DNA of 64,000 nucleotides, from assembly GCF_016786305.1 (NCBI RefSeq), contig NZ_JADWYV010000006.1; one strand, written 5' to 3'. Shown here piece after piece: positions 51,226 through 59,432 of the stretch (its first letter is position 1; every line of letters starts with the position of its first letter). Origin of the DNA: Pseudofrankia nepalensis. Its GTDB lineage: Bacteria; Actinomycetota; Actinomycetes; Frankiales; Frankiaceae. The translations under genes were made by a program, and so were the position numbers. The notes beneath the pieces were generated by a model. The model was given only the letters and a program-made list of their open reading frames with translations. It was not told the DNA's origin and did no database searches.

Positions 51226-51568
51226 CTACCGGCCGAGTGGCCGGTTGAGCTCCTCCTCCATGTCGATGATCTCCAGCCTGCCGGTGCCGGCTGGCGTGAT
51301 ACGCGTCGTGCCGTAGGCGAGCTCGACGGGAGGACCCGACCACGTCCGTGCGCGCCTCGCGCCCGGCGGCGCGCAGCGGCGACGCCGAGTAGGCGTCGAC
51401 GGGCTCGATGCGGGCGCCCGCGTCCACCAGCAGCCCCACGATGTCCACACGGCCGCTGCGCGCGGCCTCGGCCAGTACCGGCCCTCGAAACCGGTCGATG
51501 CTCATGTTCGGGTCCGCGCCGTCGGCCAGCGCCTGTCCGAACGGGCGCCCTTCAGGGCAGCCGGTGAC
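51226..51568 (-). pseudogene. Truncated ankyrin-repeat gene joined to a hypothetical-protein tail
   Basis: Directly after the TetR stop, the same frame reads 'GQALADGADPNMSIDRFRGP', then 'LAEAARSGRVDIVGLLVDAGARIEPVDAYSASPL', two clear ankyrin repeats. A shift of frame leads to 'VELAYGTTRITPAGTGRLEI...NRPLGR', which matches the C-terminus of the gene at 34378-34710 (about 88 of 97 bases). No start and mixed frames make it a decayed or recombined gene. Confidence 0.75.
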
Positions 51569-52285
51569 TCACGCCGTGCGGCCGACCCTCGGTCCGACGT
51601 CGTCCGACGACGCACCGGATGGTGCGCTGGGCGGTGGTGTGTCAGGCGACGACGCACCGGACGGCGGCATGTCGGGCGGTCGCGTGTCGGCGGTCGTCCC
51701 GAGGCGCAGCGCGATCAGGGAGCGGGCCAGCGCCAGGGGCTCGGTGGTGTCGCTCAGGTTGCGGGACACGTTGGCGGCGGCGAGCAGGGCGTCGATCTCG
51801 AACGCCAGCATGGCGGCCGGCGGCGAGCTGGGAAGATGGCCCGCGGACTGGGCGATCGCGGCGTCCCGCTCGAGCAGGTCCAGCCAGCGCTGCCGGGAGG
51901 CGGCCAACGCGTCCCGCACCGGTCCTGGGCGGCTGTCGAAGTCGGCGAGCGTGGCGACCATGAAGCATCCGCCTGGGAAGACCCGCCGTTCGACGTAGTC
52001 GAACCAGGCCTCGATGAGCGCGCTGAGTCTCGGCAGCCCTTCGGGCTGGGCGTGGGCGGGCGCCACGACCTCGGCGACGAAGACGTCCGTGGCCGCGGCG
52101 ACCGCCGCGAGCTGGACCGCCTCCTTGGTGGCGTACGCGGCCTGGACACTGCTCTTGCTGACTCCGAGAGCGCCGGCGACCTCCGACAACGTGAGCCCGG
52201 AAAGGCCATGCACGGAGGCGAGCGCGGCGGCCTGCTCCGCCACGGCTCGCCGAGTCCGGTCTCCCCGCTGTCGCCGCCCGTCCAT
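51569..52285 (-). CDS. TetR-family regulator
   Basis: 238 residues from the ATG at 52285; GGGGAG abuts the start. HTH: 'RRAVAEQAAALASVHGLSGLTLSEVAGALGVSKSSVQAAYATKEAVQLAAV'. The effector domain ('IEAWFDYVERRVFPGGCFMVATLADFDSRPGPVRDALAASRQRW') is of the TetR_C_16/YhgD-like kind that has an F..GC motif. The last ~40 residues are a Pro/Ser/Asp tail, unusual for the family. Divergent from the alpha/beta-hydrolase gene, with a palindrome overlapping that promoter. Confidence 0.88.
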   Translation of the reverse strand: MDGRRQRGDRTRRAVAEQAAALASVHGLSGLTLSEVAGALGVSKSSVQAAYATKEAVQLAAVAAATDVFVAEVVAPAHAQPEGLPRLSALIEAWFDYVERRVFPGGCFMVATLADFDSRPGPVRDALAASRQRWLDLLERDAAIAQSAGHLPSSPPAAMLAFEIDALLAAANVSRNLSDTTEPLALARSLIALRLGTTADTRPPDMPPSGASSPDTPPPSAPSGASSDDVGPRVGRTA

Positions 52286-52330
52286 CTCCCCACCATTGTC
52301 GCGGCGCGATCGCCGGCTTCCGCGAGCCCC

Positions 52331-52361
52331 TTGACATTAAATACGTACGACCGTACATATT
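52331..52361 (+). promoter_or_regulatory. Promoter with overlapping TetR operator
   Basis: TTGACA (52331-52336), 17-base spacer, TACATA (52354-52359). An inverted repeat with arms AATACGTACG and CGTACATATT (9 of 10 matching, 2-base centre) spans 52340-52361, so a bound repressor would block the polymerase. Transcription would start near 52366. Confidence 0.7.
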
Positions 52362-52367
52362 TTAGTC

Positions 52368-52541
52368 ATGCCTCAGCCAGCCGGCACCGCGCGCGAGAAG
52401 GCCGGCTTCGCCGGCCGTCGACCGTACCGGGGAGTTCTCCCCGATCCCCCGCGAGTCCCCGACCTCCCGCGAACGGCTTCGCCCGCCGCCACGACCGCGG
52501 CCATCGAGGCCATCGGGCGGCACCGGGGCGGCCGGCCATGA
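52368..52541 (+). CDS. 57-codon leader ORF, possibly leaderless, coupled to the hydrolase
   Basis: The ATG at 52368 is about two bases from the predicted transcription start, so it would be translated without a leader. The peptide is Pro/Arg/Ala-rich ('MPQPAGTAREKAGFAGRRPY...HRGGRP') and its TGA overlaps the hydrolase ATG (ATGA). It may be a true small protein or a leader that delivers ribosomes to the hydrolase gene, which has no clear ribosome site of its own. Confidence 0.45.
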   Translation: MPQPAGTAREKAGFAGRRPYRGVLPDPPRVPDLPRTASPAATTAAIEAIGRHRGGRP

Positions 52542-53551
52542 AGCAGGTCGAGCTGTCCGGCGGGACCATCGAGTACACCGACAGTGGCGGCGAGGGTCCG
52601 GTACTCGTGCTGCTGCACGGGCTCCTGATGGACGCCTCGCTGTGGGACGGGCTGATCGCGGAACTCTCCGCCGATCACCGATGCGTCGCGCCCACGCTGC
52701 CGATGGGCGCGCACCGCCACCCGGCGCACGCCGACGCGGACCTGTCGCTGCCTGGGATGGCACGGCAGGTCGGCGAGCTCCTCGACCGTCTCGACCTGAC
52801 GGACGTCACCCTCGTCGGCAACGACACCGGGGGTGCCGTCGTCCAGCTGGTCGTCACCGACACCGCCGTCTCCGGCGACTCCGTCTCTGGCGACTCCGGT
52901 CCCGACACAGCCGTTCGCGACACAGCCGTTGGCGACAGCGCCGCGCGGGTGGGCCGGATCGTCCTCGTCTCGTGCGAGGCGTTCGACAACTTCCCGGCCG
53001 GCTTGACCGAGAAGACTCTGGTTCTGAGCGGCAAGCTCCCGCCCGCGCTGTTCGGGCTGTTCATGCAACAAATGCGGCTCCGGATCCTGCGGCGGCTCCC
53101 GCTCGCGTTCGGATGGCTGACCATCCGCGGTGACGCGGCCACCGCCCGCTGGCTGCAGCCGATCCTGCGACGCAGCGACATCCGCCGCGACACCGTCCGG
53201 CTGCTGCGTGCCCTCGCGAACGGGCGGGAACTCCTGCTCGAAGCCGCGGCCCGGCTGCCCGGCTTCGACCGCCCCGCCCTGGTGGCCTGGGCCGCCGACG
53301 ACCGCGTGATGCCACCCGAACACGGCCGGCGCCTCGCCGAGCTCCTTCCACAGGGACGACTGGTCGCGATACCCGACAGCTACACCCTCGTCCCGCTGGA
53401 CCAGCCGGAACGGCTCGCCCAGATCATCCGCGAGTTCACCGCGTCCCGCGCCGCGGCCCAGCGGCCAGCCCCGGAGCCGCGCCGCTCGGCGGGTACCGAA
53501 AGCCGCGACCTCGCCGGAGCGGACGTCACCGGAGCCAAAGAACCTCGGTGA
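52538..53551 (+). CDS. Alpha/beta hydrolase, haloalkane-dehalogenase-like
   Basis: 337 residues from the ATG at 52538. Fold markers: 'VLVLLHGLLMDASLWDGLIAEL' (oxyanion HG), nucleophile elbow 'LVGNDTGGAVVQLVV' with Asp as nucleophile (dehalogenase/epoxide-hydrolase type), and acid-loop 'LVAWAADDRVMPPEHGRRLAELLPQGRLVAIPDSYTLVPLDQPERLAQII'. The catalytic-His position reads 'SYTLVP', with no His. After the nucleophile strand there is a ~35-residue repetitive insertion ('TDTAVSGDSVSGDSGPDTAV' and so on). Activity is therefore uncertain. Divergent from and probably repressed by the TetR gene. Confidence 0.85.
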   Translation: MKQVELSGGTIEYTDSGGEGPVLVLLHGLLMDASLWDGLIAELSADHRCVAPTLPMGAHRHPAHADADLSLPGMARQVGELLDRLDLTDVTLVGNDTGGAVVQLVVTDTAVSGDSVSGDSGPDTAVRDTAVGDSAARVGRIVLVSCEAFDNFPAGLTEKTLVLSGKLPPALFGLFMQQMRLRILRRLPLAFGWLTIRGDAATARWLQPILRRSDIRRDTVRLLRALANGRELLLEAAARLPGFDRPALVAWAADDRVMPPEHGRRLAELLPQGRLVAIPDSYTLVPLDQPERLAQIIREFTASRAAAQRPAPEPRRSAGTESRDLAGADVTGAKEPR

Positions 53552-53647
53552 CGGCCGGGGGCGGGTACAGGAATTGGCTGGATCCCCTCCCGTCCTGGGC
53601 CGCACGATCGCACCGGATCGGGCGAGACCGGGAGAGAGGAACGGGCG

Positions 53648-55027
53648 ATGGCTTTGCCTTCCGAGGAGTTGTTGCCGGGCACGCGCCGCGCGCTGCTGCA
53701 CCGGCTGGCCGTCGGGCAGGCGGAGGGGCGCACGCCCTCGCTGGTCGGCGCGGTCGCGCGCGGCGGGCGGCTGGTCTGGTCCGACGGCCGGAGCATGCTC
53801 GACGGGCACAGCCCGGACGCCGACGTCCAGTACCGGATCGGCTCGATCACGAAGACCTTCGTCGCGACGCAGGTCATGCGCCTGCGGGACGAGGGCGCGC
53901 TGGACCTGGCCGACCCGCTGGACCGTCATCTGCCTGGCACCCCAGCCGGGTCGCTGACGATCGCCCAGTTGCTCGGCCACACCTCGGGCCTCGCGTCCGA
54001 GACCCCCGGCCCCTGGTGGGAGCGCACGCCGGGAACGCTGCGGCCATGGCTCGGTGACGTGCTCGGCGAGCCGGCGGTACGCCACCCGGCCGGCCGCCGG
54101 TTTCACTACTCGAATCCCGGGTTCGCGCTGCTCGGCGCGCTGGTCGGCCGGTTGCGCGGGCAGCCGTGGGGCGACGCGCTGCATCAGGAGGTGTTGGCGC
54201 CACTCGGCCTGACCAGGACGACGCTGTCGCCGCGGGCTCCGCGCGCCGGCGGCTTCGCGGTGCATCCCTGGGCGGACGTGATGGTGCCCGAGCCGCTGGA
54301 GGACACCGGCGTGATGGCGCCGGCGGGCCAGCTCTGGTCGACCGCCGCCGACCTGTGCCGCTGGGCCGCGTTCCTGGCCCGCGGCGCCGAGGGCGTCCTC
54401 GGCGCCGGCACCCTCGCCGAGATGCGCCGGCCCGCGGCGGAACCCGACGAGGCGGACGACTGGACCGCCTCCTACGGGCTCGGCCTGGAACTGCGCCGGT
54501 GGGACGGCCGAGGGCTGTACGGCCACACCGGCTCGATGCCGGGATTCCTGGCCGCGCTGTGGGTGAGCCCACGGGACGACGTCGCCGCCGTCGTCCTGGC
54601 GAACGCGACCGCCGGGCCGGCGGTCCCGCTGATCGCCGCGGACCTGATCCGGATCGTCGCCGAGCACGAGCCGCGCATCCCGGACCCGTGGCGCCCGCTC
54701 CCGGACGTCGATCCAGAGCTCCTCGCGCTCACCGGCCTGTGGCACTGGGGCCCGTCGCCGCACCTGCTGCGCCTGCGCGCCGACCGTGGGCTGGAGCTCG
54801 TTCCGGAGGGCCAGGCCGGCCGCGGTGCCCGCTTCCGCGCGGAGGCGGACGGCACCTGGACCGGGCTTGACGGCTACTACGCGGGCGAGACGCTGCGCGT
54901 CGTCCGGGCGCCGGACGGCGCCCCCAGGCATCTGGACATCGGCAGCTTCGTGCTCACCCGCACTCCCTACGACCCGGACGCGGACATCCCCGGCGGGCTC
55001 CACCCGGACGGCTGGGGGGCCTACTGA
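53648..55027 (+). CDS. Serine beta-lactamase-like hydrolase
   Basis: 459 residues. Penicillin-binding/class C fold: Ser66-x-x-Lys69 ('GSITKTFVA'), Tyr154-Ser-Asn156 ('FHYSNPGFALLGALVG') and a KTG-equivalent 'YGHTGSMPGFLAALW'. No signal peptide, so it is probably cytoplasmic. The C-terminal ~100 residues form a beta-barrel-like lipocalin domain ('LTGLWHWGPSPHLLRLRADRGLELV'). The family includes esterases, peptidases and transesterases; resistance activity cannot be assumed. GGGAGAGAGG lies upstream of the ATG. Convergent with the MarR gene. Confidence 0.92.
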   Translation: MALPSEELLPGTRRALLHRLAVGQAEGRTPSLVGAVARGGRLVWSDGRSMLDGHSPDADVQYRIGSITKTFVATQVMRLRDEGALDLADPLDRHLPGTPAGSLTIAQLLGHTSGLASETPGPWWERTPGTLRPWLGDVLGEPAVRHPAGRRFHYSNPGFALLGALVGRLRGQPWGDALHQEVLAPLGLTRTTLSPRAPRAGGFAVHPWADVMVPEPLEDTGVMAPAGQLWSTAADLCRWAAFLARGAEGVLGAGTLAEMRRPAAEPDEADDWTASYGLGLELRRWDGRGLYGHTGSMPGFLAALWVSPRDDVAAVVLANATAGPAVPLIAADLIRIVAEHEPRIPDPWRPLPDVDPELLALTGLWHWGPSPHLLRLRADRGLELVPEGQAGRGARFRAEADGTWTGLDGYYAGETLRVVRAPDGAPRHLDIGSFVLTRTPYDPDADIPGGLHPDGWGAY

Positions 55028-55097
55028 CACGTCAGCAGGTCCAGTACGTCCCGTCGATGGCGCCAGGCGCGGCCCAGGGCCCGAGGGCCGACGCCGT

Positions 55098-55149
55098 TGC
55101 TCCTGCCCGCGGCGGGCCGGCAGGCGAAGCCCGCCGCCGGGCAGGAGCA
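55098..55149. terminator. Large bidirectional terminator
   Basis: Outer arms TGCTCCTGCCCG and CGGGCAGGAGCA pair perfectly (12 bp). An inner GCGGGC/GCCCGC pair extends the stem, with an 11-base loop. Lies between the convergent hydrolase and MarR genes. Confidence 0.7.
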
Positions 55150-55189
55150 GCCGCCGGGCGGGAGCAGGGCGACGCAGCGGTGGCGGCGT

Positions 55190-55687
55190 TCAGCTCACGG
55201 GCGCGGCGCGCTCGTTGGCGGCGCGTTCATTGGCGGCGCGCTCGTAGGCGCGCAGGGTGTCGACGACCAGGCTGCGTTCGGCCGGGGTCAGCGGCCCGAG
55301 GGCCGCGCGCCAGGCGGCGGCGCCCGGGCCGAGCCAGCCCTCGATCGCCGGGCGGCCGGCGTCGGTGATGCTCACGATCCGGCGCCGGCGGTCGTCGGGA
55401 TCCTCGCGGCGCTCCACGACCCCGCCCCGGCTGAGGTCGGCGACCATGAGGCTGACCGTCGTCGGCGCCACCTCGAGCCGCGCGGCCAGGGCGTTGACGG
55501 TCATGGGCCCGTCGAACAGCAGGTAGGAGAGCAGCGACAGGTGCCGCGGGCCGAGGGCGAGCCCGGCGAGCTCGGCCGGCGGCGGCGTCCGCTTCGCCCG
55601 GCCGACCAGTTGCGGCATCAGCAGCAACAGCGCGCGGACGGCCTCGTCCACGTCGAGTTCGTTCCCGCGCTCGGGTCGGGTTGACAT
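55190..55687 (-). CDS. MarR-family regulator
   Basis: 165 residues from the ATG at 55687, preceded by GAGGAGG. Winged helix: 'ALGPRHLSLLSYLLFDGPMTVNALAARLEVAPTTVSLMVADLSRGGVVERREDPDDRRRRIVSITDAG', with the usual DPDDRRRR wing. The C-terminus repeats 'RAANE' twice ('ERAANERAANERAAPVS'). Divergent from the NmrA-type reductase gene across a pair of TTTGCnnGCAAA sites, its probable operators. Confidence 0.9.
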   Translation of the reverse strand: MSTRPERGNELDVDEAVRALLLLMPQLVGRAKRTPPPAELAGLALGPRHLSLLSYLLFDGPMTVNALAARLEVAPTTVSLMVADLSRGGVVERREDPDDRRRRIVSITDAGRPAIEGWLGPGAAAWRAALGPLTPAERSLVVDTLRAYERAANERAANERAAPVS

Positions 55688-55705
55688 CGCCCTCCTCGCC
55701 GTATT

Positions 55706-55742
55706 TAGCTTTGCCCGCAAAATAGTTTTGCCAGCAAAGCTA
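55706..55742. promoter_or_regulatory. Double MarR operator
   Basis: Two copies of TTTGCNNGCAAA (55710-55721 and 55727-55738), centres 17 bases apart, enclosed in a longer inverted repeat with arms TAGCTTTGC and GCAAAGCTA. Sits 20 bases from the MarR start and 40 from the NmrA-type gene. Confidence 0.8.
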
Positions 55743-55781
55743 TGAGGCCACGCTCCTCGTCCACCTCACCATGGGAGTGTC

Positions 55782-56630
55782 ATGACCATTCTCGTCACCG
55801 GCGCGCGGGGGAACATCGGGTCGCGCCTGGTCGCCGCGCTGGCCGAGGCCGGCCATCCGGTCCGCGGCTCGGCCCGCGACGCCACGACGCTGCGGCTGCC
55901 CGCCGGCGCCGAGCCGGCCGAACTCGACCTCACCGACCCGGGGCCGGCCGCCGCGGACGCGCTGCGCGGCGTCGACGCGGTCTTCCTCTACCCGGTCATC
56001 GGTTCCGTCGACGCGTTCCTGGAGGCGGCCGTGGCGGCGGGCGTGCGCTACCTGGTGCTGCTGTCCTCACCCTCGGCCTACGAGGCCGGGGAGTTCGACC
56101 GCCCCATCGGGCTCGTCCACCGCGCGGTCGAACGGGCGGTGGCCGGCTCCGGCCTCAAGCACACCGTGCTCTACCCGAGCTGGCTCGCGACCAACGCGGG
56201 GCGGGACTGGGCCGACCAGATCCGCGCCAGTAGGCGGGTCGCGATGGCCTTCGGGGACGCCTCCGTCACGCCGGTCCATCCCGACGACATCGCGCGGGTC
56301 GCCGCCGACCTGCTCACCCGCGACACCCACCGCGCCCGGATGCAGATCCTCACCGGACCGCGGCCACTGCGGCTGCGGGACGCGGTCGCGACCATCGGGG
56401 ATGTGCTCGGCGTCGAGCTGCCCGTCGACGACCTGACGCGCGACGAGGCGCTCGAGCGCGATCAGGGCAGGATGCCGCGCCCGATCCTGGAAACCCTGCT
56501 CGACGTGGCCGCGGCGAGCGTCGGCCAGACCGCCCCGGTCACCAACGCGGTCGAACGCGTCACCGGTCGCCCCGCCCAGCCGTTCCGCTCCTGGGTCGAG
56601 GCCCACCGGGCCGACTTCCAGCCCGGCTGA
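55782..56630 (+). CDS. NmrA-type atypical SDR (NAD(P)-binding reductase)
   Basis: 282 residues, GGGAG before the ATG. Glycine-rich loop 'ILVTGARGNIGSRLVAALAEAGHPVRGSARD' at 3-32; the Arg after beta-2 favours NADP(H). 'GVDAVFLYPVIG', 'GVRYLVLLSSPSAYEAGEFDRPIGLVHRAVERAVAGSGLKHTVLYPSWLATN' and 'VTPVHPDDIARVAADLLT' are typical of the NmrA/QOR2-like group. These are NADPH quinone reductases or redox sensors. Partner of the divergent MarR gene, giving a quinone- or phenolic-stress-type module (inference). Confidence 0.9.
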   Translation: MTILVTGARGNIGSRLVAALAEAGHPVRGSARDATTLRLPAGAEPAELDLTDPGPAAADALRGVDAVFLYPVIGSVDAFLEAAVAAGVRYLVLLSSPSAYEAGEFDRPIGLVHRAVERAVAGSGLKHTVLYPSWLATNAGRDWADQIRASRRVAMAFGDASVTPVHPDDIARVAADLLTRDTHRARMQILTGPRPLRLRDAVATIGDVLGVELPVDDLTRDEALERDQGRMPRPILETLLDVAAASVGQTAPVTNAVERVTGRPAQPFRSWVEAHRADFQPG

Positions 56631-56981
56631 CGGCCCACGGCTCCCCTCCCGGCTTCCCTGACCGGCCCGCGGATTCCCTGACGACGCCTCCGTGTCTCCC
56701 GGCGGTCTCCCGGCGGCGACGCGCCCGGCGGTCTTTCCGGACACCGGCGACCGCCGGCCGACTCGGCGCCAGGGAATCCGCGACGGGCGGTGTCCGCGAC
56801 GGAAGGAACCTCTATATCGACATCAACCTTGACATAGGGCACTCTGGGGAGGCGACCGGTCGAGGCCCGCGACGGCCGCGGCTGCTCATTGGCGGCGCCC
56901 GGTGGCGCCGGCGAGCAGCCGGACGATCTACGTCATCCCGGCGCCCCTGACCGGCCAGACCGACTAGGCGGGAGACGCGTC
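56631..56981. other. Intergenic region with motif copy A
   Basis: 351 bases between the NmrA-type and TetR genes. CGGCGG-rich short repeats at 56698-56750, then the 19-base motif at 56817-56835. No gene seen. Confidence 0.5.
56817..56835 (+). promoter_or_regulatory. 19-base regulon motif, copy A
   Basis: TCGACATCAACCTTGACAT, about 145 bases upstream of the TetR start. Fits consensus TCGACRTCRAYNTYGAYAT shared by four sites between 56.8 and 60.9 kb. The position suggests autoregulation of the TetR gene. Confidence 0.6.
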
Positions 56982-57689
56982 ATGGAAACCCGAGCCCAGC
57001 TCGCGCGGACGGCGATCGTCGTCGACCTGCCCACGGGCCTCCATCGCGCGGGCGAGCCGCTCTCGTCGACGCGCCAGCGGACCCGGGAACGGCTCCTCAC
57101 GGCGGCCAGGGTCGTCTTCGAGCGCGACGGATTCGACAACTCGCGGGTCACCGACATCTCGCGCCTGAGCGGCCTGGCCCACGGCGGGTTCTACCGCTAC
57201 TTCGAGTCCAAGGAGGCGGCCTTCGTGGAGCTCGCGACCGCCGCCCACGAACGGCTGGGAACTCCGCTCGACGGGGTGAGTTTCGAACCCGACTCGCTCG
57301 ACGAGCTGCCGGAACGCCTGCGGGCGAGCATCCGCCGGTATCTGGCGGCCTACGGGGCGGAGGCGCGGATTCTCGGCCTCGTCGGCGAGGTCAGGCGCCA
57401 GGACGACCAACTGCTGGCTCTGCGGTCCGCCTGCCAGCGCCCTGACATCGCCCGGCACGTCGAACCGGTCCGCCAGTCGCAGCGTCTCGAACTGCTGGAG
57501 CCCAGGGTCAACCCGGAGGCCCTGCTGTTCGCGGTCGTCGGCATGGTGGAGAGGTTCGCCGAGCAGTGGCTGGTGCGGGCCGCCGTCGCCTGCGACCTGG
57601 AGACCGCGGCGACCCAGCTGGCCCGGCTGTGCCTCCAGGCCATGCGGCCGGCGTGGCGCTGCCCGCCGGCCGCGGCGGCCTGGGCGTAG
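56982..57689 (+). CDS. TetR-family regulator of the amidohydrolase/CoA-transferase region
   Basis: 235 residues from the ATG at 56982, with GGGAG seven bases upstream; the frame is open further back without coding character. A 28-residue extension precedes the HTH 'TRERLLTAARVVFERDGFDNSRVTDISRLSGLAHGGFYRYFESKEAAFVELATAAHERL'. The effector domain has 'LRASIRRYLAAYGAEARILGLVGEVRRQDDQLLALR', as in KstR2/FadR-like regulators. Motif copies nearby make it the likely master of the genes up to 63.7 kb. Confidence 0.9.
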   Translation: METRAQLARTAIVVDLPTGLHRAGEPLSSTRQRTRERLLTAARVVFERDGFDNSRVTDISRLSGLAHGGFYRYFESKEAAFVELATAAHERLGTPLDGVSFEPDSLDELPERLRASIRRYLAAYGAEARILGLVGEVRRQDDQLLALRSACQRPDIARHVEPVRQSQRLELLEPRVNPEALLFAVVGMVERFAEQWLVRAAVACDLETAATQLARLCLQAMRPAWRCPPAAAAWA

Positions 57690-57926
57690 CCAGGGCCCGG
57701 CCGCGCGACGTCGGCCGCGGGCGCGCGAGCGTCCGAGGCGGCGCGGCCAGAGCGGCTACCGCCCGGCCTGGCTCCGTGCCCGCGGCGCGCCTACCGGCGC
57801 ATGCCGCCTGGTCCACGGTCGCACCATGCGAACGCCTCCGCGGGAACGGATGCCGTCGACCCGTCATGAGCAGACCGTCGCCCCTGGCAAGGTGTCTGGC
57901 GCTGTCCCGCGGGGAAGCTCTGGACG

Positions 57927-59108
57927 CTATTTCGACGGGAGGCCCAGGACCTCGAGGGCGTTCTCGCGGGAGATGCGCGCCACCGCGTCGTCACTCAGGC
58001 CGCCCAGGGACTCCGTGACGAAGTCGCGCGGCTCGACGACCCCCTCGGCGTGCGGCCAGTCGGACCCGAGCAGCAGCCGCTCGACGGGGACGTCGTCGAG
58101 CAGGTCGGAGAGCTGGTCCTCCCAGAACGGTGTGATCCAGACGTGCTCGTTGAAGGAGTCGCGCGGGCTCTCGCTGAAGTAGCCGGGGTTGCGGTTGGCG
58201 GCGTCGTCGAGGCGGTGCAGCAGGTCGGGGACCCAGCCCGCGCCGTTCTCGACGCTGGCCATCCGCAGCCCCGGGAATCGCTCGAACAGCAGCCCACACA
58301 CCGCGGCGCCGTAGAAGTCGGCCACCGCGCGGCCCTTCGTCAGCACCCCGCGCAACGGGGAACGCAACACCGACGACTCCCGCGCCCCCGGTTCCCACAT
58401 CTGCACGATCGCGTCATAGCCGTCGTTGCCGGCATGGGTCGCCACCACGATCCCGGCCTCCTCGGCCAGGCCCCAGAAAGCGTCGTAGTCGGGGTCGAAC
58501 GGCGAACGGTAGCCGCCCGGCGCGGGCACCGGCGCGTTGCGGACGTTCACGACGAGCGCGCCCTCGTCGAGCACCGTTCGCAGCTCCACGACCGCGGCGA
58601 TCGGATCCAGCAGTGGAACGTAGGGCACCGCGTAGAGCCGGTCCTGGTAGTCATAGCCCCAGTCCTCCGCGAGCCAGCGGTTGAAGCCGTGGAAGACCTG
58701 GGCACACGCCGCCGGGTCGTCCTTGAGCGCGTCCTCCAGGCCGACGCCGAGCGTCGGGAACAGCAGGGTTGCGGACACCCCCTGCCGGTCCAGCGCCGCC
58801 AGCCTCGCCTCACGGTCCCGGTACTCCGGGGAGATCGGCTCGAGCTCGCCGAACGCCTCCCGAATGCTCTTCTGCTCGGGGTTGCCCCGGTACCAGGAGT
58901 ACAACGCCCCCGGCTTGGCCACCGGATCGAACGTCGGATTGGCGATGTAGTTGTTCACCACGCCGCCCACGACCAGCCGCCGCCGGCCGTCGATCTCGGC
59001 CCACCGCGCCCCTCGGGAGCCCAGCGCCCGCGGCTGGTAGCGGGTCAACGCGTCCTCGGCCTCGTAGTAGTGACTGTCGAAGTCGAAGATCCAACGGTCC
59101 GGTTCCAC
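57927..59108 (-). CDS. Amidohydrolase-family (amidohydrolase 2) metal-dependent hydrolase/decarboxylase
   Basis: 393 residues; GTG start at 59108 with GGGAG seven bases upstream. TIM barrel of the ACMSD/2,3-dihydroxybenzoate-decarboxylase type: N-terminal 'FDFDSHYYE' (HxH-type metal site altered to HxY), 'GVSATLLFPTLGVGLEDAL', 'EEAGIVVATHAGNDGYD' (His), and 'VERLLLGSDWPHAEG' (catalytic Asp). Members decarboxylate or hydrolyse aromatic and heterocyclic acids. The divergent region to 59684 has two copies of the 19-base motif. Paired in the same locus with a second, sequence-distant amidohydrolase. Confidence 0.9.
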   Translation of the reverse strand: MEPDRWIFDFDSHYYEAEDALTRYQPRALGSRGARWAEIDGRRRLVVGGVVNNYIANPTFDPVAKPGALYSWYRGNPEQKSIREAFGELEPISPEYRDREARLAALDRQGVSATLLFPTLGVGLEDALKDDPAACAQVFHGFNRWLAEDWGYDYQDRLYAVPYVPLLDPIAAVVELRTVLDEGALVVNVRNAPVPAPGGYRSPFDPDYDAFWGLAEEAGIVVATHAGNDGYDAIVQMWEPGARESSVLRSPLRGVLTKGRAVADFYGAAVCGLLFERFPGLRMASVENGAGWVPDLLHRLDDAANRNPGYFSESPRDSFNEHVWITPFWEDQLSDLLDDVPVERLLLGSDWPHAEGVVEPRDFVTESLGGLSDDAVARISRENALEVLGLPSK

Positions 59109-59312
59109 TTCACCGCTCCCTCAGCTAGGAATCCGGCCGGGCATCGACGATGCCTCGCGCCATCGACGGGCCGGCAGGTTCGACGATCACCGTGGCGATC
59201 GGGTCTGCCTGCCGCGGGGCGAGCCGCTCGGCCCCAGGCCGCCCTCCGCGCACAGCCGGACCAGGGATGCTCGTCGGCCGGCCAGCCTCCGCCAGGTTCG
59301 CGCATGTCAAGT

Positions 59313-59331
59313 TCGACGTCAACTTCGACAT
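59313..59331 (+). promoter_or_regulatory. 19-base regulon motif, copy D
   Basis: TCGACGTCAACTTCGACAT. With the preceding ATGTCAAGTT (59304-59313) it forms a near-perfect inverted repeat around CGACGTC. On the minus strand it contains TTGACA-like hexamers that could serve the amidohydrolase gene. Confidence 0.6.
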
Positions 59332-59400
59332 CGAGTCACGAGCGGGATCCGGCGTCCAGCGCGCCCCTCCTCCGGCCCGCCCGTCCTTCCGGTCCGGCGG

Positions 59401-59432
59401 ATACCTCGACATCGATGTCGACATCGAGGTAT
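59401..59432. promoter_or_regulatory. 19-base regulon motif, copy E, within a longer palindrome
   Basis: TCGACATCGATGTCGACAT at 59406-59424, enclosed by arms ATACCTCGA and TCGAGGTAT (perfect, 9 bp). Faces the phosphotransferase gene about 250 bases away. Confidence 0.65.

Noticed and set aside
53648..55027. Beta-lactamase resistance gene
   Set aside because: SxxK/YSN motifs are present, but there is no signal peptide and a C-terminal lipocalin-like domain; esterase or peptidase-like activity is at least as likely.
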